Shown piece by piece: positions 1-10,613 of a DNA stretch of 64,000 nt. The stretch spans positions 4,402,001 through 4,466,000 of the forward strand of contig NZ_CP149940.1 of the NCBI RefSeq assembly GCF_037948395.1, written 5' to 3'. Each line of letters begins with the position of its first letter. Position 1 is the first letter of the stretch. The stretch comes from Serratia nevei. Its GTDB lineage: Bacteria; Pseudomonadota; Gammaproteobacteria; Enterobacterales; Enterobacteriaceae. The notes beneath the pieces are model-generated. The model was not told the origin of the DNA. It was given only the letters and a program-made list of their open reading frames with translations, and did no database searches. Made by a program: the position numbers and the translations under genes.

Positions 1-1525
1 GGCGCGCCTGCATCGCGCGGTTGAAGCCGGCGAACTGCGGGTTAGCGCCGCCGACCATGGCGCGCACTTCACCGCTGAAGCGATCGACGATCACCATCGC
101 CGCTTCCAGATCCTGCAGGTGACGCGCGGCGCGCAGCGCCGGGATGCCGTCTTCGACCGCTTTTTCCGCCGCGTCTTGCGACACCGGATCCAGCGTGGTG
201 AAGATCTTCACGCCGGACAGGTCATTGACCTTATCGCCCAGCTTGGTCTGCAGTTCCTGACGCACCATCTGCATAAACGCCGGCTGTGGCGTAATGACGC
301 CGCCTTTCGGCTGCACGCCCAGCGGACGCGCGCTCAGCATGTCATACAGCTCGCCGTCGATCACGCCCTGGTTCTGCAGCAGCTTGAGCACCAGGTTGCG
401 GCGCTCCAGCGCCAGTTTCGGGTTACGCCACGGGTTGTACAGCGACGCGCCCTTGACCATGCCGACCAGCAGCGCCTGCTGATCGAGGCTCAGCTCGTCC
501 ACCGGACGGCCAAAGTAGTACAGGCTGGCCAGCGGGAAACCGCGGATCTGGTCGCTGCCGCTCTGGCCGAGGTACACCTCGTTCAGATACAGCTCCAGAA
601 TGCGGTCCTTGCTGTAACGGTAATCCACCAGCAGCGCCATATAGGCTTCGTTAGCCTTACGCCACAGCGAACGTTCGTTGCTCAGGAACAGGTTCTTCAC
701 CAGTTGCTGCGTCAGCGTACTGCCGCCCTGCACCGCACGCCCGGCGGTCAGGTTGGCCAGCACCGCACGGCCGATGGAGTAGGGGCTGATGCCGTCATGC
801 TCATAGAAGTGGCGGTCTTCCGTGGCGATCAACGTATCCACCAGCAGATCCGGGAAACCGGAGCGCGGCACGAACAGACGCTGTTCACCGTTCGGCGACT
901 GCAGCATGGTGATAAGACGCGGATCGAGGCGGAAGAAGCCGAAGCTGCGGCCGCTGTCCAGGTTTTCGATCTTCGCCAGACGGTTGTTCTGGAAGTCGAG
1001 ACGGGCGCGGATCTGCCCCTCTTTACCATCCGGGAAGTCGAACGGGCGGCGCAGCATCTCGATGCTGTTGGCCTGCACGGTAAACTCGCCCGGGCGCGTC
1101 ATGCGGCTGACCTGGCGATACTGCATGCCTTCCAGCAGGTTGACCATCTCCTTCTTACTGTACGGCATGCCCGGTTCCAGGTTGACCATGCGGCCGTACA
1201 CCGCCGCCGGCAGCTGCCAGACTTTGCCGTCGATGCGGCTGCGGATCTGCGAGTCCAGGTAGACGCCATAGATCGCCAACAGGACGGCGATCACCAGGAT
1301 CAGTTTGATAAACAGGCCGAGCCAGCGGCGTTTTTTACGCGGCGGAGTCGCTTTTACCTTACGCGGCATGCGTTCCTCCTCCTCTTCATACTCATCATCG
1401 TCATACTCGTCTTCTTCGTAATCGTCATAATCGTCGTCTGGGCGACGGCGCGGCGGCTTGCGCGACGCGGTGCTTTTTGGTTGTTTTCCTTTGCGCCCGA
1501 TGGGCTCGCGGTCATCCCCAGCCAT
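1..1525 (-). CDS. mrcB: Penicillin-binding protein 1b, N-terminal part (partial)
   Basis: Bifunctional peptidoglycan synthase of the inner membrane: a glycosyltransferase polymerises lipid II and a transpeptidase cross-links it. Only about the first 508 codons are present; the gene runs off the left edge, so the transpeptidase active site is missing from view. The product starts [14 protein letters not shown], followed by a cytoplasmic tail very rich in Asp, Glu and Tyr (about residues 29-52), basic residues, one membrane anchor (about 69-90), a UB2H-like region, then the glycosyltransferase with the catalytic-Glu motif [12 protein letters not shown] (Glu near 236) and [13 protein letters not shown]. 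The last visible residues read [14 protein letters not shown]. Sequence agrees closely with E. coli PBP1b throughout. The ATG at 1523-1525 gives the standard N-terminus. It lies 118 bp downstream of hrpB on the same strand, as in E. coli. Confidence 0.96.
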   Translation of the reverse strand, partial: MAGDDREPIGRKGKQPKSTASRKPPRRRPDDDYDDYEEDEYDDDEYEEEEERMPRKVKATPPRKKRRWLGLFIKLILVIAVLLAIYGVYLDSQIRSRIDGKVWQLPAAVYGRMVNLEPGMPYSKKEMVNLLEGMQYRQVSRMTRPGEFTVQANSIEMLRRPFDFPDGKEGQIRARLDFQNNRLAKIENLDSGRSFGFFRLDPRLITMLQSPNGEQRLFVPRSGFPDLLVDTLIATEDRHFYEHDGISPYSIGRAVLANLTAGRAVQGGSTLTQQLVKNLFLSNERSLWRKANEAYMALLVDYRYSKDRILELYLNEVYLGQSGSDQIRGFPLASLYYFGRPVDELSLDQQALLVGMVKGASLYNPWRNPKLALERRNLVLKLLQNQGVIDGELYDMLSARPLGVQPKGGVITPQPAFMQMVRQELQTKLGDKVNDLSGVKIFTTLDPVSQDAAEKAVEDGIPALRAARHLQDLEAAMVIVDRFSGEVRAMVGGANPQFAGFNRAMQAR

Positions 1526-1643
1526 GGCTGTTGTTCTCCGAGCTTGCCGACACTGCCGGCCATGATTAGTCGCTTAATCTGTGCCTACGCCGCAGCGCTG
1601 ACCAGAAGAAACATCTGAATTCCAAACCTTAAATGATCGCGAC

Positions 1644-4082
1644 CTACTGATATTTCTTCGTTCGGCGCGTCGGTACCGCCGTGGCCGGATCGTCCGGCCA
1701 AACGTGTTTCGGGTAGCGGCCCTTCATCTCTTTTTGCACCTCGCGATAGGCGCCTTGCCAGAAGGCCGCCAGATCGCCGGTGATTTGCAACGGCCGGTGC
1801 GCCGGTGAGAGTAACTCAAGCACCACCGGGATGCGACCCTCCGCCAACATCGGGCTGCGCTGCTCGCCGAACACTTCCTGTAAACGCACCGCCAGCGCCG
1901 GCGGTTTGCCGGCCTCATAACGGATCGGTAGGCGGCTGCCGGTCGGCACAGTGTAATGAGTGGGTAGCGCATTATCCAGCCGCTGCTTTTGCTGCCAATC
2001 CAGCAGACGGGACAGCGCCTCGGCGATGTTGACCTGCTTCAAACCGCGCAGATCGCGCACGCCGTTCAGCGACGGCAACAGCCACTGCTCCAGCGCCGCC
2101 AGCAGGGGTTCTTCGTCCACCGCCGGCCATTCCGCCTCCGGCAACCAGGCTTGCGCGCACTGCAGGCGCACCCGCAATTGCTCGGCGGCGCCCTCCCAGT
2201 TGAGCACCGCCAGCCCCTGTGCGCGCACCCAATCGAGCAGCGCCTGCTGCAGCTCTTCATCCGCCGGTTTGGCCAGCGGCTGGGCGCGCAGCGTCAGACG
2301 GCCGATCTGCTGGCGCTTCCAGGCGCGCAGCGTGCCCTTCTCGTCATCCCACTCCACCGCCGTGCGCTGCGTGACGATCGCCGGCAGCTGTGCCGCCAGC
2401 GCGTCGATATCCACCGGCAACGCCAACAGGATACGCGCATCGGGGCTATTGTGGCCCTGCAACAGGCTGGGGACGATGAGCCAGGGCGCACGCGACAGCG
2501 CCTCGTCCTGGTTCATCGCCGCCCCCAGACCGTTGGCCAGCAGGTAGCGGCCGTCCTGGCCTCGGCGCTGGGCGATACGATCGGTAAACGCCTGCGCCAA
2601 CAGGCGCGGCGCCAGATCGATGTCGATTTGCCCCGCACGTTGCGGCAGGCGTTTGGCCAACTGCGCGGCGCGCTGCCGCCAGTTCGGTTGCGGGCGGCTC
2701 AGCCAGTAGCCGATATCCATCTGCCCGCCGCGCGGCGGTTCTTCCAGCAATGCCGCCAGCAACGCCGCCGTCGCCAGGCCGTCGGCACTCAACGCCGCGC
2801 CGGCGACCAGCATCGCCGCCAGCCGCGGCTCGCATCCCAGCGCGGCCATCTGGCGCCCCGGGGCGGTAAGTTTGCCACCGTCATCCGTGGCCCCCAGCCG
2901 GTGCAGCAACGCCCTGGCCGCCGCCAATGCCGCCGCCGGAGGCGCATCCAGCCAGGTCAGCTGCGCCGGATCATGGCATCCCCACTGCAGCAATTCGAGC
3001 CAGAAGCCGGTGAGATCGCTCTGTAAAATGTCCGGTTCGGCGTGTTCCGCCGCGCGCTCCGCCTGTTCTTTGGCGAACAGATGCCAGCAAATGCCCGGCT
3101 CCAGGCGCCCGGCGCGTCCGGCGCGCTGCACCATCGACGCCTGACTGATGCGCTGCGTCGCCAGCCGCGTCAAACCGTTGCGCACGTCGTAGCGCACCAC
3201 GCGCTCCAGGCCGCTGTCCACCACCAGCCGAATGCCCTCGATCGTCAGGCTGGTTTCGGCGATGTTGGTCGCCAGCACCACCTTGCGGCGGCCAGACGCC
3301 GCCGGTTGGATCGCCTTTTGCTGCTGCGCCAAAGGCAGCGCGCCATACAGCGGGCAAAGATCGGTATCGCTCGCCACCTCGCCGGTCAATCGCTCCAGCA
3401 CCCGATTGATCTCCGCCACACCCGGCAGGAACAGCAGCAAAGATCCCGGCTGTTCGGCCAGCAACCGCTTCACCGCCGCCGCTACGCCATCTTCCAGCCG
3501 CTGATGGCTGGCCAACGGCTGATACAGACGCTCAACCGGGAAGCTGCGCCCCTCGGACACCACCACCGGCGCTTCCGGCAGCAGCTGCGACAGGCGAGCG
3601 TTGTCCAGGGTGGCCGACATGATCAGCAGTTTCAGATCGTCGCGCAGCCCTTGCTGCACGTCGAGCAGCAGCGCCAGCGCCAGATCGGCCTGCAGGCTGC
3701 GTTCGTGGAACTCATCGAGGATCACCAGCGACACGCCCTGCAGTTCGGCGTCCTGCTGCAGCATGCGGGTGAGAATGCCTTCCGTCACCACTTCCAGCCG
3801 GGTTTGCGGCCCGCTTTTACTTTCGGCGCGCATGCGGTAGCCCACGGTCTGGCCGGGCTCCTCCCCCAGTTGCTGCGCCAGGCGATAGGCGACGTTTTTC
3901 GCCGCCAGCCGCCGCGGCTCCAGCATGATAATGCGCCCCGGCAACCCGGCCTTAGCCAGGATCTGCAGCGGCAGCCAGGTGGATTTACCGGCGCCGGTCG
4001 GGGCGTGCAACAGCACCTGAGGAGCGGACTGCAACGCAGCCAGCAACTCATCAAGCACCGCGCTGACGGGCAATGAAGACAC
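1644..4082 (-). CDS. hrpB: ATP-dependent RNA helicase-like protein HrpB
   Basis: DEAH-box helicase of unknown physiological substrate. The 812-residue product has Walker A APTGAGKST (about 27-35), the DEFH box (about 123-126), SAT motif, TNIAETSLTIEG, and QRAGRAGR motif VI, then the HrpB-specific C-terminal half. Length and sequence match E. coli HrpB. The start is GTG at 4082, giving MSSLPVSAVLDELL, the family N-terminus; no in-frame ATG fits better. The gene is divergent from thpR, with 188 bp between them, and is followed by mrcB on the same strand. Confidence 0.95.
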   Translation of the reverse strand: MSSLPVSAVLDELLAALQSAPQVLLHAPTGAGKSTWLPLQILAKAGLPGRIIMLEPRRLAAKNVAYRLAQQLGEEPGQTVGYRMRAESKSGPQTRLEVVTEGILTRMLQQDAELQGVSLVILDEFHERSLQADLALALLLDVQQGLRDDLKLLIMSATLDNARLSQLLPEAPVVVSEGRSFPVERLYQPLASHQRLEDGVAAAVKRLLAEQPGSLLLFLPGVAEINRVLERLTGEVASDTDLCPLYGALPLAQQQKAIQPAASGRRKVVLATNIAETSLTIEGIRLVVDSGLERVVRYDVRNGLTRLATQRISQASMVQRAGRAGRLEPGICWHLFAKEQAERAAEHAEPDILQSDLTGFWLELLQWGCHDPAQLTWLDAPPAAALAAARALLHRLGATDDGGKLTAPGRQMAALGCEPRLAAMLVAGAALSADGLATAALLAALLEEPPRGGQMDIGYWLSRPQPNWRQRAAQLAKRLPQRAGQIDIDLAPRLLAQAFTDRIAQRRGQDGRYLLANGLGAAMNQDEALSRAPWLIVPSLLQGHNSPDARILLALPVDIDALAAQLPAIVTQRTAVEWDDEKGTLRAWKRQQIGRLTLRAQPLAKPADEELQQALLDWVRAQGLAVLNWEGAAEQLRVRLQCAQAWLPEAEWPAVDEEPLLAALEQWLLPSLNGVRDLRGLKQVNIAEALSRLLDWQQKQRLDNALPTHYTVPTGSRLPIRYEAGKPPALAVRLQEVFGEQRSPMLAEGRIPVVLELLSPAHRPLQITGDLAAFWQGAYREVQKEMKGRYPKHVWPDDPATAVPTRRTKKYQ

Positions 4083-4270
4083 TGAACTCTCCGTGGTGGT
4101 TAACGTTAAACGGCGTACAGTGTAGCATTAGCTTTGTCCCCGTAGCCTTTCAAACTGCGGCGGCGTTAGCTATAGTACGGACCTCGTCCATGCGTCCCGC
4201 TTCGCGCGAGACCGTTGCAAGCCGCATCCATGTCTGTCCCGACGGATTTGTCATTATTTACCGAGCCCCC

Positions 4271-4813
4271 ATGTCCAATTCGCGCCGCCTGTTTTTCGCC
4301 CTGTCCTTGCCTGATGCCCTGCAACAGCAGGTGATCCGCTGGCGCGCCGAGGCGTTTGCGCCGGAGGCCGGCCGACCGGTGGCGGCGGCTAATTTGCACC
4401 TGACGCTGGCGTTTCTCGGCGAGGTCACCGCGCAGAAAGAGCTGGCGCTGCGCAAACTGGCCGGCCGCATCGTGCAACCCGGCTTCAGCATGCGGCTCGA
4501 CGACCTCGGCCATTGGCCGCGCCCCGGCGTGGTCTGGCTCGGCACCCGCCGCGCGCCGCGCGGGCTGCTGCAGCTGGCCGAGCTGCTGCGTTCGCAGGCC
4601 GCCCGCAACGGCTGCCATCAAAGCGCGCTGCCGTTCCATCCGCACATCACGCTGTTGCGCGCCGCCACCCAGCCGGTGGCGATCCCGCCGGCGACGCCGG
4701 GCTGGGCGTTCAGCGCCGACGCCTTTTCCTTATATGAGTCGGTGTTCGAAAACGGCCGCACCCGCTATCAACACCTCGAACAGTGGCCGCTGGCCAAGCA
4801 GGCATCCGCATGA
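4271..4813 (+). CDS. thpR: RNA 2',3'-cyclic phosphodiesterase (2'-5' RNA ligase family)
   Basis: 2H-phosphoesterase that hydrolyses 2',3'-cyclic phosphates and, in E. coli, ligates tRNA halves through a 2'-5' bond in vitro. The 180-residue product carries both HxTx motifs of the family, HLTLAF in the first half and HITLLR in the second. I chose the ATG at 4271 ([15 protein letters not shown]), which matches the E. coli N-terminus; an upstream in-frame extension to 4073 shows no conserved sequence. No strong Shine-Dalgarno is visible. The stop overlaps the sfsA start (ATGA at 4810-4813), so the two are probably translationally coupled. Confidence 0.93.
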   Translation: MSNSRRLFFALSLPDALQQQVIRWRAEAFAPEAGRPVAAANLHLTLAFLGEVTAQKELALRKLAGRIVQPGFSMRLDDLGHWPRPGVVWLGTRRAPRGLLQLAELLRSQAARNGCHQSALPFHPHITLLRAATQPVAIPPATPGWAFSADAFSLYESVFENGRTRYQHLEQWPLAKQASA

Positions 4814-5517
4814 TTTTCTCTCCACCGCTGCGTTCCGCCACGCTGATCAAACGTTACAAACGCTTTCTGGCGGACGTGATCACCCCGGAAGGGGAAACCT
4901 TTACGCTGCACTGCGCCAATACCGGCGCCATGACCGGCTGCGCCACGCCCGGCGATACCGTTTGGTACTCCACCTCGGATAACCCCAAGCGCAAATACGC
5001 CCACAGCTGGGAGTTGACCCATACCCAACAGGGGCACTGGATCTGCGTCAATACCCTGCGCGCCAACGCGCTGGTGCGCGAGGCAATTGAACACAATTTA
5101 ATCAATGAATTATCCGGTTACAGTAAAATCAGCGGCGAAGTGAAATACGGCGGTGAAAACAGCCGTATCGATTTGTTATTACAGGCAGAAAATCGGGTTA
5201 ACTGCTATATTGAAGTTAAGTCAGTCACATTACTGCAACAACAACGTGGTTACTTTCCTGATGCGGTAACGCTCAGAGGGCAAAAGCACCTGCGTGAGTT
5301 GCTCAGCGTGGTTGAAAGCGGGCAACGGGCGGTGTTGTTCTTTGCCGTGTTACACAGCGGTATTGAGCAGGTCGCACCGGCACATCATATAGATGAGCGC
5401 TATGCGGCGCTGTTGGCACAGGTCCGGCAGTTGGGAGTGGAAGTGGTTTGTTACGGGGCAAAGTTATCACCTGACGGTATTTATCTCTGCGATAAGCTGC
5501 CGTTTTTTATCGATTAG
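4810..5517 (+). CDS. sfsA: Sugar fermentation stimulation protein SfsA
   Basis: SfsA-family protein of 235 residues, nearly the same length as E. coli SfsA. The family is described as DNA-binding and was named for stimulation of maltose use in E. coli; its predicted core is nuclease-like, with conserved segments near [12 protein letters not shown] and [11 protein letters not shown] seen here. The ATG at 4810 ([16 protein letters not shown]) overlaps the thpR stop by four bases. DksA follows in the same direction after a 183-bp gap that must hold the dksA promoter. Confidence 0.93.
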   Translation: MIFSPPLRSATLIKRYKRFLADVITPEGETFTLHCANTGAMTGCATPGDTVWYSTSDNPKRKYAHSWELTHTQQGHWICVNTLRANALVREAIEHNLINELSGYSKISGEVKYGGENSRIDLLLQAENRVNCYIEVKSVTLLQQQRGYFPDAVTLRGQKHLRELLSVVESGQRAVLFFAVLHSGIEQVAPAHHIDERYAALLAQVRQLGVEVVCYGAKLSPDGIYLCDKLPFFID

Positions 5518-5700
5518 CGCAGTCGGGTCCCTATAAATAGACAACCGGCCAGCACGATCGCCAAATACGCCCTCCTTCACACGATTGTCAAGCGGGCGAC
5601 AGGAATAATTGCCAACCTACCTTCCTTCTGTTATTTATAGCGGCCTGTTTTTCCCCCGCATTGGGGATTCGATAGTGCGTGTGTATGTAGGAGAAGCAAC

Positions 5701-6156
5701 ATGCAAGAAGGGCAAAACCGTAAAACCTCGTCCTTGAGCATTCTCGCCATCGCTGGGGTGGAGCCGTACCAAGAGAAGCCGGGCGAAGAGTACATGAACG
5801 ACGCCCAGTTGTCGCATTTCAAGCGCATTCTTGAAGCGTGGCGCAACCAGCTCAGGGACGAAGTGGACCGTACTGTATCGCATATGCAAGAAGAGGCAGC
5901 CAACTTCCCTGATCCGGCCGACCGTGCTACCCAGGAAGAAGAGTTCAGCCTTGAACTGCGTAACCGTGACCGTGAACGCAAACTGATCAAAAAGATCGAG
6001 AAAACGCTGAAGAAAGTGGAAGACGATGATTTCGGCTACTGCGAATCTTGCGGCGTGGAGATCGGCATTCGTCGCCTCGAAGCGCGTCCGACCGCCGATC
6101 TGTGCATCGACTGCAAGACGCTGGCTGAGATCCGCGAAAAGCAGATGGCCGGCTAA
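5701..6156 (+). CDS. dksA: RNA polymerase-binding transcription factor DksA
   Basis: Binds the RNA polymerase secondary channel and, with ppGpp, reprograms transcription in the stringent response. The 151-residue product is nearly identical to E. coli DksA. A coiled coil bears Asp71 and Asp74 at its tip (within NFPDPADR), and a C4 zinc finger uses Cys114, Cys117, Cys135 and Cys138. The ATG at 5701 is preceded by GGAGAAGCAAC. The gene is the head of the dksA-gluQ-pcnB-folK cluster, and a hairpin after its stop may limit readthrough into gluQ. Confidence 0.98.
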   Translation: MQEGQNRKTSSLSILAIAGVEPYQEKPGEEYMNDAQLSHFKRILEAWRNQLRDEVDRTVSHMQEEAANFPDPADRATQEEEFSLELRNRDRERKLIKKIEKTLKKVEDDDFGYCESCGVEIGIRRLEARPTADLCIDCKTLAEIREKQMAG

Positions 6157-6171
6157 TACCGTTGTTACCGC

Positions 6172-6199
6172 TGCGGCGTGCGCACCTGCGTGCGCCGCA
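6172..6199 (+). terminator. Hairpin between dksA and gluQ (attenuator candidate)
   Basis: Inverted repeat with arms TGCGGCG (6172-6178) and CGCCGCA (6193-6199) and further pairing inside. No clear T-run follows. In Shigella/E. coli a terminator in this spacer is known to separate dksA from gluQ expression, and the position agrees. Confidence 0.4.
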
Positions 6200-6228
6200 C
6201 AGAGAAAAGGGAACCTCCCCCCTCTGAT

Positions 6229-7140
6229 ATGCAAGAAAGTCATTATGTGGGGCGCTTTGCCCCATCGCCTTCCGGGGATCTGCATTTCGGTTCGCTGATT
6301 GCCGCTCTGGGAAGCTACCTTCAGGCTCGCGCCCAACGCGGGCAGTGGCTGGTTCGCATCGAAGATATCGACCCGCCGCGCGAAGTCCCCGGCGCCGCCG
6401 CTCGCATCCTGTCCGCGCTGGAACATTATGGTCTCCACTGGGACGGCCAGGTCATCTATCAATCCCAACGTCACGACGCCTATCGCGCCGCGCTGGATCT
6501 GTTGCAGCGCCAGGGGCTCAGCTATTACTGCACCTGCACCCGCAGCCGCATCCAGCAGATCGGCGGGTTGTACGACGGCCACTGCCGCGATTTGCAGCTC
6601 GGCCCACAGGGTGCCGCCATCCGCTTACGCCAGACCGCGCCCGTTTACGGGTTCCACGATCGCCTGCAGGGAGAATTGCACGCCGATCCGGCGCTGGCGG
6701 GGGAAGACTTTATCATTCGCCGCCGCGACGGGCTGTTCGCCTACAACCTGGCGGTGGTGATCGACGACCATTTTCAGGGCGTGACCGAGATTGTACGCGG
6801 TGCCGATCTGATCGAGCCGACGGTGCGCCAAATCGCCCTCTACCGCCAGCTGCAGGCGCCGGTGCCCGCCTATGTGCATCTGCCGCTGGCGCTGGGCGCC
6901 AACGGCATTAAGCTGTCGAAGCAAAACCATGCGCCGGCGTTGCCCGCCGGCGATCCGCGCCCGGTGCTGATCGCCGCGCTGAAATTTCTGCGCCAACCGC
7001 TGCCGGAAAGCTGGCAAGATCTTGACCTGCCATTATTATTGAGCTGGGCGGTCGCACATTGGCGGTTGGAAAACGTGCCGCGTCAGGAGGCTATCCCTCT
7101 GGATGAAAACACGCCGGCATTCTCAAAGGAGCCATGGTGA
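6229..7140 (+). CDS. gluQ: Glutamyl-queuosine tRNA(Asp) synthetase
   Basis: Class I synthetase paralogue that activates glutamate without tRNA and attaches it to queuosine at position 34 of tRNA(Asp). The 303-residue product has the catalytic core of GltX but lacks its anticodon domain: [17 protein letters not shown] (HIGH-type motif) at the start, zinc ligands in YYCTCTRSR and YDGHC, and KLSKQNH as the KMSKS-type motif. The ATG at 6229 ([10 protein letters not shown]) gives the family N-terminus; an in-frame GTG at 6178 would add 17 residues without homology and would lie inside the dksA-gluQ hairpin. Confidence 0.95.
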   Translation: MQESHYVGRFAPSPSGDLHFGSLIAALGSYLQARAQRGQWLVRIEDIDPPREVPGAAARILSALEHYGLHWDGQVIYQSQRHDAYRAALDLLQRQGLSYYCTCTRSRIQQIGGLYDGHCRDLQLGPQGAAIRLRQTAPVYGFHDRLQGELHADPALAGEDFIIRRRDGLFAYNLAVVIDDHFQGVTEIVRGADLIEPTVRQIALYRQLQAPVPAYVHLPLALGANGIKLSKQNHAPALPAGDPRPVLIAALKFLRQPLPESWQDLDLPLLLSWAVAHWRLENVPRQEAIPLDENTPAFSKEPW

Positions 7141-7191
7141 GCTATGATTAGCCGCTATTTTTTGTTAGCTCCATTTTTATCAGTCACTATC

Positions 7192-7204
7192 GAGGTGTAC
7201 CATT
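7192..7204 (+). promoter_or_regulatory. Shine-Dalgarno and AUU start codon of pcnB
   Basis: GAGGTG at 7192-7197 lies 4 nt before the ATT at 7202-7204. This ATT opens the frame that encodes [12 protein letters not shown], the residues following the initiator in E. coli PcnB, where initiation at AUU is established. No ATG, GTG or TTG in this frame can supply that conserved N-terminus. Confidence 0.8.
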
Positions 7205-8749
7205 TTTACCCGAGTAGCCAACTTCTGTCGTAAGGTACTGACCCGCGATGACAAGCTGCCCCGCGACGACGCGGCGGCCGGCGATAAAAACGTAGTCCGC
7301 GAAGAGCGTGCCGCGGCGCCAAGCCGCCCTGCGCCGCAGCCGCGCGCCGCCGATAACGGCAGCAACGCCCCTGCCCGCCGTTCAACGCCGCGCAAGCGTC
7401 CGCCTTTTCCTATCGCCGAGAGCAACGACTCGATGACCGTGATCCCGCGCGAACAGCACTCGATCTCCCGCAAAGACATCAGCGAAAATGCGCTGAAAGT
7501 GCTTTACCGCCTGAACAAGTCCGGCTACGAAGCCTATCTGGTCGGCGGCGGCGTGCGCGATCTGTTGCTCGGCAAAAAGCCGAAAGACTTCGACATCACC
7601 ACTAACGCCACGCCGGAGCAAGTGCGCAAGCTGTTCCGCAACTGCCGCCTGGTCGGCCGCCGCTTCCGCTTGGCGCACGTGATGTTCGGGCCGGAGATCA
7701 TCGAAGTGGCCACTTTCCGCGGCCACCACGAACAGAATCAGGAATCCGACAAGAACTCGTCCCAGCAGGCGCAAAACGGCATGCTGCTGCGCGACAACAT
7801 CTTCGGCTCGATCGAGGAAGACGCCCAGCGCCGTGATTTCACCATCAACAGCCTGTACTACGGCGTGGCGGATTTCACCCTGCGCGATTACGTCGGCGGC
7901 CTGAACGACCTGAAACAGGGCGTGATCCGCCTGATTGGCGATCCGGAAACCCGCTACCGCGAAGATCCGGTGCGCATGCTGCGCGCGGTGCGCTTCGCCG
8001 CCAAGCTGGATATGCGCATCAGCGAAGAAACCGCCGAGCCGATCCCGCGCCTGGCCTCGCTGCTGCATGAGATCCCGCCGGCGCGCCTGTTCGAAGAATC
8101 CCTCAAGCTGCTGCAGGCGGGTTACGGTTTCCAGACCTACCTGAAGCTGTGCGAATACCAGCTGTTCCAACCGCTGTTCCCGCTGATCGCCCGCAACTTC
8201 ACGCCGAACCACGATACGCCGATGGAGCGCATTCTGGTGCAGGTGCTGAAGAACACCGATCACCGTCTGCAGAACGACATGCGCGTCAACCCGGCCTTCC
8301 TGTTTGCCGCCATGCTGTGGTACCCGCTGCTGGAGCATGCGCAGAAGCTGGCGCAGGAAAGCGGCCTGGCCTACTACGACGCCTTCGCGCTGGCGATGAA
8401 CGACGTACTCGACGAGCAGTGCCGTTCGCTGGCCATCCCGAAACGCATCACCACGCTGGTGCGCGATATCTGGCAGCTGCAGCTGCGCCTGTCCCGCCGC
8501 CAGGGCAAACGCGCGCACAAGCTGATGGAGCACCCGAAATTCCGCGCCGCCTATGATCTGCTGGCGCTGCGTGCGGAAGTGGAAGACAATCAGGAGATGC
8601 TGCGTCTGGCCGAGTGGTGGGGCGAATTCCAGGACGCCACGCCGGCGCGGCAGAAAGCCATGCTGAGCACCCTGGGGGACGATCCGGCGCCGCGCCGCGC
8701 GCGTCAACGCCGCCCTCGCCGCCGGGCACCGCGTAAAGAAGGGGCATAA
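7202..8749 (+). CDS. pcnB: Poly(A) polymerase I
   Basis: Adds 3' poly(A) tails to RNA and so promotes decay; also needed for ColE1-type plasmid copy number through RNA I. The nucleotidyltransferase core shows [20 protein letters not shown], followed by the conserved [11 protein letters not shown] region, and the C-terminus is Arg-rich ([15 protein letters not shown]). The first ATG in frame (7433, [10 protein letters not shown]) is not the start: 77 sense codons upstream remain open back to the AUU at 7202 and encode (I)[12 protein letters not shown], matching E. coli. The predicted protein is 515 residues, about 50 longer than E. coli, the excess being an Ala/Arg/Pro-rich stretch between the conserved N-terminus and TVIPREQ. 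The stop overlaps the folK start (TAATG). Confidence 0.93.
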   Translation: MFTRVANFCRKVLTRDDKLPRDDAAAGDKNVVREERAAAPSRPAPQPRAADNGSNAPARRSTPRKRPPFPIAESNDSMTVIPREQHSISRKDISENALKVLYRLNKSGYEAYLVGGGVRDLLLGKKPKDFDITTNATPEQVRKLFRNCRLVGRRFRLAHVMFGPEIIEVATFRGHHEQNQESDKNSSQQAQNGMLLRDNIFGSIEEDAQRRDFTINSLYYGVADFTLRDYVGGLNDLKQGVIRLIGDPETRYREDPVRMLRAVRFAAKLDMRISEETAEPIPRLASLLHEIPPARLFEESLKLLQAGYGFQTYLKLCEYQLFQPLFPLIARNFTPNHDTPMERILVQVLKNTDHRLQNDMRVNPAFLFAAMLWYPLLEHAQKLAQESGLAYYDAFALAMNDVLDEQCRSLAIPKRITTLVRDIWQLQLRLSRRQGKRAHKLMEHPKFRAAYDLLALRAEVEDNQEMLRLAEWWGEFQDATPARQKAMLSTLGDDPAPRRARQRRPRRRAPRKEGA

Positions 8750-9249
8750 TGATCCGCGTTTATATCGCGCTGGGCAGCAACCTGGCGCAGCCGCTGCAAC
8801 AGGTTAAAGCCGCACTGGAGGCGCTGGAGCATCTCCCGCGCACCCGGCTGGTCACCTGTTCTTCGTTTTACCGCACCAAGCCGCTGGGGCCGCAAAACCA
8901 GCCGGACTTTCTCAACGCGGTGGTGGCTCTGGATACCCTGTTGCCGCCCGAACAGCTGCTCGACCATACCCAGGCGATAGAACGCAATCAGGGGCGCGTG
9001 CGCAAGGATGAACGCTGGGGGCCGCGCACGCTCGATCTGGACATCATGCTGTACGGCGACAAGGTGATCCATACCGAGCGCCTGACGGTGCCGCATTACG
9101 GCCTGAAAGAGCGCGAATTCATGCTCTACCCGCTGGCGGAAATCGCCCCCGACCTGATTTTCCCCGATGGCGAGCCACTCGCCAGCTGCCTCAAGCGCGT
9201 GCCGGAAAACGGCATGGCGCTGTGGCATCAGCCAAAACCCAAGTCCTGA
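8749..9249 (+). CDS. folK: 2-amino-4-hydroxy-6-hydroxymethyldihydropteridine pyrophosphokinase
   Basis: HPPK of folate synthesis: transfers pyrophosphate from ATP to 6-hydroxymethyl-7,8-dihydropterin. The 166-residue product has IALGSNL at the N-terminus, SSFYRTKPLGPQNQPDFLNAV, and the signature RWGPRTLDLDIMLYG with metal-binding aspartates. It begins at the ATG overlapping the pcnB stop and ends 5 bp from the convergent qseC stop. In E. coli pcnB-folK is likewise an operon, followed there by pan genes rather than a two-component system. Confidence 0.96.
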   Translation: MIRVYIALGSNLAQPLQQVKAALEALEHLPRTRLVTCSSFYRTKPLGPQNQPDFLNAVVALDTLLPPEQLLDHTQAIERNQGRVRKDERWGPRTLDLDIMLYGDKVIHTERLTVPHYGLKEREFMLYPLAEIAPDLIFPDGEPLASCLKRVPENGMALWHQPKPKS

Positions 9250-9254
9250 CCCAC

Positions 9255-10613
9255 CTACAGCGCCAGCCGCGCAACGAACCCGCCCGCCGGGCGATTGGCG
9301 AAACTGACCTGTAGGCCATGCAAGCCGGCGATACGCTGCACGATCGAGAGCCCCAGCCCGCTGCCGGTTTGCTCCTGCCCCGGCGGGCGATAGAAGCGTT
9401 CTCCGAGCCGCGCCAGATGTTCCGTGGTGACCCCCGGACCGTCGTCCTCCACCGTCAGCGAGCGTTCGCTCAGCGTTACGGTAACGACGCCGCCCTGCGG
9501 GGTGTAGCGCACCGCGTTATCCAGCAGGTTGCGCAATAGCAGCGACAGCAGCAAGGTTTCCCCCTGACGCGGCGGCGGCGTTCCCCGATGTTCATAGCGC
9601 AGCGTCACGCCCGCCGCATGGGCCTGCCGATCCTGCTCCGCCAGGGTCATCGTCACCAGATCGTTCCAGTCGATCGGCGCCAGTTCGGCCAGATCCGACA
9701 GCGAATCCAGCCGCGACAGCGTCAGCAGCTGATCCACCAGCCGGGTGGCGCGATCGATGCCGAGCGTCAGATTGTCCAGCGCGTGCTCGCGCATCGGCGC
9801 ATCGTCCCCCGCCAGTTGCACCACTTCGGTCTGCACCCGCAGCGCCGCCAGCGGGCTGCGCAACTCGTGCGCGGCATCGGAGGTGAAGCGCCGCTCCCGC
9901 ACCAGCAGAGCGTTGATGCGGGCGAACAGCGCATTGAGCGCATCCACCAGCGGGCGCACCTCGGTCGGCACCTGGCGCGCGTCCAGCGGCGTCGCGTCAT
10001 CGGGTGCACGCCGGCGCAAACCGGCCGCCACAGTGCGCAGCGGCCGTAGCTCGCGCCCGACCATCAGCGCGATCAGCAGCATCAGCACCGGTAGCGTCGC
10101 CAGCCAGGGCACCAGTTGGCCGGTCACCATGCCCAGCGCCATATCGCGCCGGTAATCCCACTCCTGGCCGACCACGATGCGGTAGCGCCCGTCCGGGCTG
10201 GTCAACCACACCAGGCGCCAACTGTCGTCATCGCCTTTGCGCTCGCCGTCGGTAAAACCTTCACGCTCCCCGTCAAACAGGAAGTCGGCGCCGTTCTCGC
10301 CGTCGTTGAGCAGCATCTTGCCTTGGCGATCGAAGATGGCGAACGCCAGCGCGTCGTCGTCCTGCTCGCCGCGTTTGCCGTGGTGCACCAGCTTTTTGGT
10401 TTTCGGCAGGCTGCGCGCACTTTCATCGGCCAGCAGATCGCCGAGGTTGGCGGTCGCCAGCCGTTTGGCGAACAGCATCTGTTGGGTGTCGAACACTTCG
10501 TTGATGGTGTTGCGCGACATCACCCAGGCCACCACGCTGGCGGTGCTCCAGGTCAGCAGCGCCAGCAGGCTGAAGATCAGGATCAGGCGCAACCGCAGGC
10601 TGAGACGCTTCAC
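9255..10613 (-). CDS. qseC: Sensor histidine kinase QseC
   Basis: Inner-membrane histidine kinase of a two-component system; in enteric bacteria QseC is reported to respond to catecholamines and autoinducer-3 and to phosphorylate and dephosphorylate QseB. The 452-residue product has two membrane segments (about 10-30 and 165-187), a periplasmic sensor with [21 protein letters not shown]-like region, phospho-acceptor His249 in [10 protein letters not shown], and ATPase motifs [17 protein letters not shown] and [12 protein letters not shown]. Similarity to E. coli QseC runs over the full length. It starts at GTG 10613, overlapping the qseB stop (GTGA). Confidence 0.92.
   Translation of the reverse strand: MKRLSLRLRLILIFSLLALLTWSTASVVAWVMSRNTINEVFDTQQMLFAKRLATANLGDLLADESARSLPKTKKLVHHGKRGEQDDDALAFAIFDRQGKMLLNDGENGADFLFDGEREGFTDGERKGDDDSWRLVWLTSPDGRYRIVVGQEWDYRRDMALGMVTGQLVPWLATLPVLMLLIALMVGRELRPLRTVAAGLRRRAPDDATPLDARQVPTEVRPLVDALNALFARINALLVRERRFTSDAAHELRSPLAALRVQTEVVQLAGDDAPMREHALDNLTLGIDRATRLVDQLLTLSRLDSLSDLAELAPIDWNDLVTMTLAEQDRQAHAAGVTLRYEHRGTPPPRQGETLLLSLLLRNLLDNAVRYTPQGGVVTVTLSERSLTVEDDGPGVTTEHLARLGERFYRPPGQEQTGSGLGLSIVQRIAGLHGLQVSFANRPAGGFVARLAL

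Noticed and set aside
6178..6180. GTG 6178 as the start of gluQ
   Set aside because: It lies inside a hairpin, adds 17 residues with no similarity to GluQ proteins and has no ribosome site.
7433..7435. ATG 7433 as the start of pcnB
   Set aside because: It would discard the conserved [13 protein letters not shown]-terminus and the Shine-Dalgarno that lie upstream with an AUU start.
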